Shown: positions 56,601 through 64,000 of the stretch, piece after piece
Layout of the letters: each line of letters starts with the position of its first letter
Position numbering within the stretch: position 1 is the stretch's first letter
Source: Sipunculus nudus
Lineage: Eukaryota > Annelida > Sipuncula > Golfingiida > Sipunculidae
Assembly (NCBI GenBank): GCA_026874595.1
Contig: CM049314.1
Coordinates: forward strand, 3,003,318 to 3,067,317
Direction of reading: 5' to 3'
Length of the DNA stretch: 64,000 nt
The notes under the pieces: model-generated
Seen by the model: only the letters and a program-made list of their open reading frames with translations
What the model was told of the DNA's origin: nothing
Database searches by the model: none
Made by a program: the position numbers and the translations under genes

Positions 56601-59387
56601 CCTGTTTTAGTAGTATTGCCGTATAAACACGTTTTATTTTGCCAATTACAGCTTTTTCAGACATCGGTCTGAACCCCCGAGTACGTTTATCACAGTCGTT
56701 ATAAATTGTCTTTTATGAAGTAGGGCCTATCGTAATCTAGTGATATCCCTGGCACTAATCTTTATTGTATAGTACACTTTGTAACATTTAAAGCTGGTTT
56801 TATGTATTCATATAACTTTAAAGGCTATAAAACATCTAAGTAATCTTTTTAGGTGTATAAACATACATTAATAGTGAACCATTTTTGAAGTAATATGCAT
56901 TGTATAGACAGCAGATGGCGCTAATGATAATTAAAGGGAATTACCGTAATATTTAATAACCAGTTGACGGTGGTTGGTCCAACTGGAGGAAGTGGGGAAC
57001 GTGCAGTAAAACCTGCGGGGGCGGAGGTTTAATGGTCCGTGATCGTACCTGTGACAATCCCGCACCGGCCAACGGCGGAGCAAACTGTCGGGGACCACGC
57101 AGAGAAGTTCGCAGCTGTGGACAGCAGCCGTGTCCAGGTAAAGTATTAAACATCAGTTGAAAGGGCTATTCCGCTGAAGTAAAAATACTGATAAAGATAC
57201 ATAAACGTTCACATTTAAATACCTTTGCTTGAAGGGCACAAATAGTCCTGAGTTTATTCAACTTGTAATCTTGGCTAGCGGGTTCTCTGATTAAAATTTG
57301 CTAAATGTTCCATTTAAGGCTTTTTGTTTTCCATCGGTTAATGTATCGTTACAATACACGATATATTTCATAAAACGTATGCAAATGCTTTGTCGTGGCG
57401 CCGAAGCTCGGTTCTTCATAATTAAAAGAGTAATCAAGAGAATGGCATCAATATAACTATGAGTGCCAAATTATTATCATTTACAGTAATACCATGTCAA
57501 CATCTAGAGATAACCCTTGTAAAATCATCAGTTTTAATTATACTATTCTGGGATGAATTGGGTGTTTGGGTGTTCATATTGCCTATCGTAGTATATATTA
57601 AATCTAGAAAATATATATGCATATAAGGAAGATTATTGCTATTATAACATAGTAATTGTCATGGAATTAGCAACGCGTGTTCTTCAGGGTTGATCAGATA
57701 AATAATGTCAATCTCTGAATACCTGTACAGTTCACGGAGGATGGTCTGACTGGGGAGAGTTCGGTGATTGTTCAAAGACTTGCGGAGGTGGGATGAAAAC
57801 GAAAACCCGTCAGTGTAACAACCCTCCACCATCAAATGGCGGGCGACCCTGCAGGGGGTCAAACCGGCAAACACACTGGTGTTGCATGGACCCTTGTCCT
57901 GTTGACGGCGGCTGGTCGGACTGGGGATCATTTGGAGCGTGCAGTAGAACCTGTGGCGGCGGTCTGATGGTCCGTGTTCGTAGCTGTGATAATCCGTCAC
58001 CGGCTAACGGCGGAGCAACCTGTCAGGGGCCCAAAAAAGAAGTGAGGGACTGTGGACAGGACCCATGTCCAAGTTAGTGCTGTTTTAATAGGATTGATTA
58101 ATACCAGGGTCGCACATCGCTGGTGACTCCCGATCTGACCTCTGCTTAATCTCGGGGCAACAGCGAGGTTACATCGGGATAACATCGGCGATGTGTGAGC
58201 CAGTCTTAAAACCACTTTAATGGATAACGAAATGGAGAGAGAGAAAGCGAGACAGCTAGAGTGTCACTTAATTACGCTTTTTTCCTTTCTGTTTAATCCT
58301 GAGTTATATGTGCACATTCAGGACTGGCTCAGGTGTATAGCTACAGTTTTAGTGGGCTGGAAAATGGGAACAAAATAAATGACGTAAAGAAGCGACTCAA
58401 ATGTGGAAATTCATCTTCCCGCACTTTGTACTACAACAAATGTGTTTACAAAGATCATTATCATTCACGACGTGATTGTAAACACCTGGGGGGAATTCAA
58501 TGAATCGCCTTCAGGAAAATGTTTTTGCTTTACTGTCGGGGTGTTATTGGCGAGAAATCTAAAAGAGAGAGACTAAATGTGCAAATAATTATTAAGAACT
58601 TTTAATTAAGTAACTTTTCTTGAAGGAAACAATATTCGATGATACTGCTCAACCTGAAATCTTTATTCGATAAATCACAAATCCAAATGTATCGATAATT
58701 CCATGTATGTTACTATCGTAGTGTAATACATGTATACAATATTTTGTTGTCTACCACAGGCTGCAAGGATACGACAGTCGTGTGCCAGAACTACATTAAA
58801 AGAGGAATACCATGTGACCATCCACTTATGAGGAAGAGATGTCGCAAAACATGCAAATACTGCAGTGAGTACACCAAGGTCACTGTGTAACATTCCAGCC
58901 ATACATCATACTTGCCACACTGTATGTCCCGTTGTAGTGATGTATTTCATGTTCTTACATTCATACTTAATAACACAAGTGTGACTCCATATGTATATAA
59001 TTCAAATATTCCAGGAATATAAATATATAAATTATATACTTTACATTATATATATATATATGTATATAGTTCGTGATTTATTATTTACTTTTTTTCTGGT
59101 CTTTTTAACACTTGCTCTGTATGTGTACTTAAATTAAGTTTGGCAGTTATGTTGGCAGGACATGCACTGCCTATGTTCTACAGTCAACTGCGTTTAAAAG
59201 ATACCGAAAGTATATACGCAACTTATTCCCGAACTAATTCTAAACTGCCAATGTCTAACAATGTTTTCTGATAAATTAACTTGCGTTTTGGTATTTTTTA
59301 AAGAAACCTACAAATCATTCAGTCTTTCAAGTGGTATTTAATTAATTACACATCAATATAAATGATTTTCCTTTCTTTGCAGCCTAA
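50553..59387 (+). CDS. Secreted PLAT - 3x TSP1 - ShKT protein (eight coding exons, 357 aa)
   Basis: Exons 50553-50640, 50858-51017, 54834-54939, 55693-55786, 56964-57137, 57731-58072, 58760-58864 and 59383-59387 join in phase (1,2,0,1,1,1,1) to 1074 nt including TAA. Residues 1-16 are a signal peptide (MKSALILCACVLLTQA). PLAT spans about 30-149, with YTVTVKTADG, GTDADVYITLRG and LGPITNIRLGFN. TSP1 repeats lie at about 150-207, 208-264 and 265-321. Each has WSxW for C-mannosylation and CS(K/R)TCG for O-fucosylation. ShKT covers 323-356, with six Cys from CKD to CKYC. There is no membrane span, so an extracellular matrix, mucosal or defence role is inferred. I do not recognise a named orthologue. 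ShKT occurs in toxins but also in many ordinary secreted proteins, so no toxicity is implied. Confidence 0.9.
50858..51017 (+). CDS. PLAT exon 1
   Basis: Acceptor CTCATGTCACAG ends at 50857 and donor GTGAGT starts at 51018. It carries the PLAT hallmark GTDADVYITLRG and a Cys pair (RAC and DIC). Confidence 0.9.
51262..51445 (-). mobile_element. SINE-like fragment in PLAT intron
   Basis: On the minus strand GTGGGTTCGCGTC (51390-51378) fits a B box, after a tRNA-like stretch. No clear A box or folded stems were found. Confidence 0.35.
51446..53095. other. Intron 3 of the PLAT gene, no exon seen
   Basis: No domain-bearing frame was recognised. The content is mixed and probably contains old transposon pieces. 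Confidence 0.4.
53096..53219 (+). repeat. Intronic repeat, copy 1
   Basis: Matches 54140-54247. Shared blocks are TATATTTTC-CCTGAA and ACAACATGTATCTCCTTT. Confidence 0.8.
53296..53505 (+). pseudogene. 70-codon open stretch without start, possible relic
   Basis: The frame between TAA (53293) and TGA (53506) reads like protein, for example KWYRHKVKRHRAGMSKVLF and SFEEWTHDAF. It has no start or clear splice sites and no recognised family, so it may be a fragment of a transposon gene. Confidence 0.2.
54140..54247 (+). repeat. Intronic repeat, copy 2
   Basis: Same orientation as 53096-53219 and about 1.04 kb downstream. A poly-G run (about 53925-53940) lies between the copies. Confidence 0.8.
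54834..54939 (+). CDS. PLAT exon 2
   Basis: Acceptor CTTTATTTTGCAG ends at 54833 and donor GTAAGT starts at 54940. It encodes DTFKLDVGTDLGPITNIRLG and a Trp-rich WWWDDWKVEY strand. It is reached over a 3.8-kb repeat-filled intron. Confidence 0.9.
55693..55786 (+). CDS. PLAT exon 3
   Basis: Acceptor TCTGTGTTTTAG ends at 55692 and donor GTACGT starts at 55787. It encodes the last PLAT strands, ending in VDLKG. Confidence 0.87.
56964..57137 (+). CDS. TSP1 repeat 1 exon
   Basis: Symmetric phase 1-1 exon of 174 nt with six Cys. It has one more Gly after CSKTC (CGGGG) than the other repeats. Acceptor ATAACCAG ends at 56963 and donor GTAAAG starts at 57138. Confidence 0.92.
57731..58072 (+). CDS. 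TSP1 repeats 2 and 3 in one exon
   Basis: Symmetric phase 1-1 exon of 342 nt with two repeats and no intron between them. Repeat 2 has seven Cys (HWCCMDPC) and repeat 3 has six. Acceptor CCTGTACAG ends at 57730. The donor is GTTAGT at 58073. Read through, the exon stops at once at TAG. Confidence 0.92.
58106..58205. mobile_element. ~100-bp MITE-like inverted repeat in intron
   Basis: The left arm CAGGGTCGCACATCGCTGG pairs imperfectly with the right arm CGGCGATGTGTGAGCCAG. Inner blocks CCCGAT and ATCGGG also pair. Confidence 0.55.
58322..58503 (+). CDS. Possible alternative last exon of the PLAT/TSP1 gene
   Basis: In the intron before the ShKT exon, a pyrimidine-rich stretch (58276-58292) and ACATTCAG precede an open stretch. 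That stretch, entered in phase 1 from the TSP1 exon, stays open for 60 codons to TGA at 58501. The frame is Lys/Arg/Ser/Tyr-rich and has three Cys (KCG, KCV, DCK). I recognise no domain. Splicing to it would replace the ShKT domain. It may also be chance or a transposon relic. Confidence 0.3.
58760..58864 (+). CDS. ShKT domain exon
   Basis: Symmetric phase 1-1 exon of 105 nt. Acceptor TTGTCTACCACAG ends at 58759 and donor GTGAGT starts at 58865. It encodes a full six-cysteine ShKT domain with the usual ...C..TC..C ending (KRCRKTCKYC). Confidence 0.92.
59383..59387 (+). CDS. Last exon: two bases of a Thr codon and stop, then 3' UTR
   Basis: Acceptor TTTCCTTTCTTTGCAG ends at 59382. A from the previous exon plus CC gives Thr, then TAA at 59385-59387. 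The 3' UTR runs about 180 bases. Confidence 0.8.
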
Positions 59388-59545
59388 TCCCCGTCGGACA
59401 AATTGGATGATGCTTGCTGTCCGCTCTTTGACATTACGTTTGCAGTGGATTATGTTCTACGTTTTTGCAGTTCTGATTTGCGAGTATGAACGATATTTAG
59501 CTTAAGATCTGTGTGTAAATATTACAAGTGTGATAACTTTGTTTC

Positions 59546-59551
59546 AATAAA
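59546..59551 (+). terminator. Poly(A) signal AATAAA
   Basis: AATAAA lies 159 bases after the stop codon. The cleavage site is probably near 59565-59580. Confidence 0.75.
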
Positions 59552-59587
59552 AAATAATACTTCTTTAATCATGTCTGAATTTTTCTT

Positions 59588-62189
59588 TGAGAGAGAGAGA
59601 GAGAGAGAGAGAGCGCAGATCGGTGCAGTTATGGACTAAAGAAATGCAAAGATATCTTACCATTTCACCTTTGGCAGATCGTATTATACATATATATATA
59701 TTTTCAATATTTTCTATATGGTGGGCTTTTTCAATACCACTCGGCACCATCGTAACCAGAGTTAACAGCGCGTCACTCTCCTAAGATGGCCAAAATTTAT
59801 TGATCAGTTTAAAAGAAATTGATAAATGACGGGGTACACGACATTTGCAGTGAATGTATAAAAAAATGTAACAAAATTCGGTTTTTCAGTCCCTCAAGTC
59901 AGCGAGGCTCTCAGTGAGGTATTCAATTGTTCATGAGACGATGTTCTTCTGGTACTGGCCACGTTGTTGACGCTTGCTGCAAAAAGCTCACTGCTTTGTG
60001 TTCCGTCTTCCTATTATCTCTGACACTCTGAAAGGATTAAAATATTTTATTTGAATAATATGACTTCTTTGCATGTGCATGCATAAAAGTTTTGTGATCG
60101 ATTATGCAAAAAACGACCAATCATCCATATAACTGATTAATTTGCACACCGTTAGTTGGTTCTGATTGGTCTGGATTCTCGCTGCACAACAAATGTTATA
60201 GAAAACGCTGTAAATCCTGTACCTGGCAAAACATCGTATACAATAAGATATTGTGTTAATGACACGGAAACTTATATTTTCAGGGGCCAAAAATATTAAG
60301 AAAGATTCAATGGATCATGAAATTTTGAATGATCATTAAATTTCGTTGAAATTTCTCTTTTAAAGCCGAACCGCAGTCACTTTACGTTTAGCTTCCCAGT
60401 GGCTGACACTTGTTCCTGAACTGGCAAAAACACCAGGTGGCGCCTGTGACACAGATGGCATTTTATGTGGGGAAACCCAGGGAAATCCCCAACAGGCATG
60501 ACCGTTGTTACTGCTTCATATAAATGCATGAAGCAATTGGACAACACGATTTAAAAGTGGGATGTTTTGTAAACGTATATCTGACACTTTTTCTGACACA
60601 ATTTTAGTCGAGAAATCATAGTTTTATTGCCTACTGGAATATCTCCAGTTAGGAGATCAAACAGCTTTCTCTTACAGAGCAACGAAGGGAGCATGAGAGC
60701 AAGGGCAATCCCCATTCTCAAATTTTAGGAAGTAACATTTTAAAAATAAGGATCTAAATTTAATCCTCATTATTATTGGCGTCAAAATGGTGTAATCCCG
60801 TGCATTGTTGTTGTTCTGTAAACGGGTACTCAACTCATGTATACCATGGTTTATATTGGTTAAACCCTCACTGTATGGGTATCGGACTCAATATATAGCA
60901 GGGCGTAATGATATTGTGTCCATCCGATTAAATCGGGCTAATTATCAGTATGATAACTCCCCTTCGAATCTCCGGTTGCAGATAACAATAATTGCAATAC
61001 CTCCCCTATGTCAGCCGAAACCGCAGAATTCCGCAGGGGTAAGGGTGACAAAGAAGCGTGTCTTTTTCTCAAGATTTTGGAAGCCAATGTCTAAGCTGTT
61101 CACACTACGTCACTACACTATAAATACACGTTACCATGCACACAATATTGCCTTTGCGCGGCTGCTACACTAACACGATGTGTTATCCTGAGCCAGACAG
61201 CACCTTGATAAACACACTGCATGGACTGTCATGAAATAACCCAGTCATGTTTCCACCTTATTTGACGCCGCATTGTCCGAAAAAACAATGCTTTCAAATC
61301 AACGGGACGTTATTTCTCAATGTTAACGGCTCTTGCTTCTTCGGAATCCTACATTTTCCTACTTCGGAGTTAGATCAGGAATAAAACGGGAATTATATTA
61401 TAGTGAGAAACGAAGGTAGTCATTCTTGAGATGTTGACAGTTTGCTTTAAATTTTAAACTGCAAGTACATGAATAAAAAAGAGAAAAAGGAATTTCTTGA
61501 CAAAAATAAGATCTTCATTTACGAAACCAGAAACATAGACCATGGTTATTATGCTCACCAACTTCCGGACGGTGACTTACTGATAGTAAATTTGTATTTA
61601 AAACATTCTTGAAACATGTATATATGTGGCGTTTTACCAGAAGGCATTTTTAAATATGGCATTTCACTACCATCTAATCTCTGCTTACAAAAAAAATTCT
61701 TAATCGTATCACGTGGTTACTGGACCTTGCAGGCACACGAGGAACTGCCTGGGACCCCTAACCTCGGTGTCCTTTGGCTGCTTCATGTCATACTCAAGGG
61801 AAGTGCAGTATAATTGTGTTCCCGACATTAAGTGACGTGTGTTTGTAAGTCTTAAGCCACGACACCAAACTCCCTGCGGTATTTAACACACTTGGCTATT
61901 TACCCTGCCTTTTATCCTCAACATTTGGCCGGGTTTGGTCATGTCATTCGATTTGATTAGGTACGAAACTATAGATTAGTTTTCGCTAAATGTTATATGA
62001 TTGGCCACACTGGTCCTTCGATGTTAAAGCAAAAATGGCTGGGAGTAATACACCTCTGGAGGTGGTAAATTATGTCAAGGAACAGATGAGAAAATGCAGT
62101 TACCTGGGCAGCAGTCTCATCAGAGCGCACACCGTTGTCCAACAAGGGCGCGCGAAGCGGAGCATCCCCCCGCATAGGGTATAATTAGA
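59588..62189. other. No gene seen downstream of the PLAT/TSP1/ShKT gene
   Basis: (GA)n at about 59591-59613. Frames of 60-120 codons at 60805-61173 and 61990-62184 have no recognised domain, and no exon could be supported. Confidence 0.5.
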
Positions 62190-62219
62190 ATGGTTGTATT
62201 ACACAGTGTAAAAATGAGG

Positions 62220-62700
62220 AAGGCAGCTCTCTGGCCTTGACCTTTGCTCATTTAACCTCAAACTAAATCGGGTCCACTAGCTTTTTCAAGAAGTGGGCGC
62301 TGTGGCCGTGACCTTTGATTCCATGACCTAAAAATCGATAGGGTTCTTCATCCATGGGTGGATGAGCCATATTTGGAAGATGAAAGGTTCTGGTCAAACG
62401 GTTTGGCTTTAAATGGGTCTACGAGCTTTTTCATAAGGTGGGCCATGTGACCGTGACCTTTTATCTCTAACCTCAAAATCGATGAAGTTTTTCATCCATA
62501 GGTAGGTGAGCCATATTTGCAAGATTAAAAGTTTTGGTCAAACGGTTTGACTTTAAATAGGTCCACAAGCTTTTTCAAGAAGTGGGCCTTGTGGCCGTGA
62601 CCTTTGACCCCGTGACATCAAAATCGATAGGGTTGTTATTCCATGAGTAGGTGAGCCATATTTGCAAGATGAAAGGTTCTGGTCAATTGGTAAGGATTAA
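62220..62700 (+). repeat. ~145-bp tandem repeat, 3 copies
   Basis: Landmark AGCTTTTTCA recurs at 62279, 62424 and 62568, followed each time by GTGACCGTGACCTTT-like and ATCGAT blocks, then GTGAGCCATATTTG-CAAGAT. Copies are diverged. The TGACCTTTGACC content recalls the 1269-bp unit. Confidence 0.88.
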
Positions 62701-62996
62701 AATGGGTTTGCAGGACTCAGCCCCGGTTTGAGAATTTAATATTTCAATAATTGGAATAACTATGGTACATTACTCATCTAAAACCATAATTGAAACATTG
62801 CATATTATGTAATATTTTGAATACCTAAACATAAAATTTCGAAAACACAGAATTCAATGGGATTTGTATAAACACTGTCTGATGCTGGTAGAGTATCGCC
62901 TATTTCGAAGACGTATCTCAATATACACAATGCAAAAAAAAAAAGAAAAAAAAAATCCCATAGCAGTCTGACCTATCTCTCTTAAGTATCACAAAA

Positions 62997-63890
62997 CAGT
63001 GAAACCTGTGTAATAAAACCACCACAGTACAGTGAAACCTGTGTAATAAAACCACCACAATATAATGAAAACCGTGTAATAAAACAACCGCAATACAGTG
63101 AAACCCGTGTAATAAAACAACCGCAATCCAGTGAAACCCGTGTAATATAACCACCGCAATTCAGTGAACCCTGTGTAATAAAACCCCCGGAATCCAGTGA
63201 ACCCTGTGTAATAAAACCCGCGCAATCCAGTGAACACTGCGTAGTGAAACCCGCGCGATCCAGTCAACCCTGTGTAATAAAAAAGCGTGCAATCCAGCGA
63301 GCCCTGTGTAATAAAAACCCGCGCAATCCAGCAAGCCCTGTGTAATAAAAACTCGCGCAATCCAGCGAGCCCTGTGTAATAAAAACCCGCGCAATCCAGC
63401 GAGCCACGTGTAATAAAAACCCGCGCAATCCAGCGAGGCCCCGTGTAATAAAAACCCGCGCAATCCAGCCAGCCCCGTGTAATAAAAACCCCCGCAATTC
63501 AGCCGGCCCCGTGTAATAAAAACCCCCGCAATTCAGCCGGCCCCGTGTAATAAAAACCCCGCAATTCAACCGGCCCCGTGTAATAAAAACCCCCGCAATT
63601 CAGCCGGCCCCGTGTAATAAAAACCCCCGCAATACATCGGGCCCCGTGTAATAAAAACCACCGCAATACAGCGAACCCCGTGTAATAAAAACCACCGCAG
63701 TACAGCGAACCCCGTGTAATAAAAACCACCGCAATACAGCGAACCCGGTGTAATAAAAACCACCGCAATACAGCGAACCCTGTGTAATGAAACCACCGCA
63801 ATACAGCGAACCCTGTGTAATGAAACCACCACAATACAGCGAAACCTGTGTAATAAAACCACCACAATACAGTGAAACCTGTGTATTTAT
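62997..63890. repeat. 33-34-bp minisatellite, about 27 copies
   Basis: The unit begins CAGTGAAACCTGTGTAATAA and continues AAACCACCACAATA. Units at both ends are alike and AT-richer. The middle units (about 63180-63660) are GC-rich, with CAGCCGGCCCCGTG or CAGCGAGCC. Units of 33 bp keep three minus-strand frames open, giving periodic GFYYTG-type peptides that I do not regard as proteins. Each unit contains AATAAA on the plus strand. Confidence 0.95.
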
Positions 63891-64000
63891 TCCACCCATG
63901 GGACTGTCCATAATTGGTCTTAATTCACTGGTGGTCTTTTAATTTTATAAAATACTTATTGAATTAACTGATTCAAAGTTCAGCCATTTCTTTTCGAATC

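Noticed and set aside
58760-58864. Stand-alone venom toxin gene
   Set aside because: The ShKT domain is one exon of a larger secreted multidomain protein, and such domains are common in non-venom proteins.
62918-63911. Several minus-strand frames of 78-123 codons with GFYYTG/RWF repeats
   Set aside because: They are shadows of the 33-bp minisatellite, whose period is a multiple of three and so leaves frames open.

Overview
This window is eukaryotic and reads as animal nuclear DNA. The genes have GT-AG introns, a poly(A) signal, PLAT, TSP1, ShKT and Ig domains, a LINE, tRNA-derived SINEs, a hAT-type element and many (AT)n tracts. The repeat style suggests a lophotrochozoan, most likely a mollusc and perhaps a bivalve: ends rich in CAGA/AAAC, internal TGACCT-type repeats, and composite elements with internal tandem repeats plus a terminal hairpin. 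That placement is inference.

Layout. Positions 52-13085 hold about 10.3 head-to-tail copies of a 1269-bp unit, with no difference seen between copies. The array runs into a gap of exactly 500 N (13086-13585). Beyond the gap lies a different satellite, 22 bp x about 52 copies (to 14736). Positions 14737-32000 are gene-poor and full of decayed repeats: two composite elements with internal tandem repeats (22032-22990 and 23640-25004), SINE-like tRNA fragments, minisatellites and AT tracts.

Two multi-exon genes can be built completely from splice sites and reading phase. (1) Minus strand, 38859 down to 32101: six coding exons, 332 aa. It is a type I membrane protein with a signal peptide, two Ig-like domains, one membrane span and a 36-residue tail. 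A degenerate LINE sits antisense in its fifth coding intron, and its exon 1 splice donor lies inside a degenerate minisatellite. (2) Plus strand, 50553 to 59387: eight coding exons and a 5' UTR exon, 357 aa. It is a secreted protein with a signal peptide, PLAT, three TSP1 repeats and a C-terminal ShKT domain. A TATA-like box lies upstream and AATAAA at 59546. A phase-compatible possible alternative last exon sits at 58322-58503.

Between the genes there is a 1390-bp hAT-like element with an 8-bp target duplication, nested inside a smaller repeat, and a 170-bp MITE-like inverted repeat. The window ends with a 145-bp x 3 repeat and a 33-34-bp minisatellite (62997-63890). I see no bacterial genes, CRISPR arrays or rRNA genes. 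The short open frames in the satellite arrays and AT tracts are not genes.
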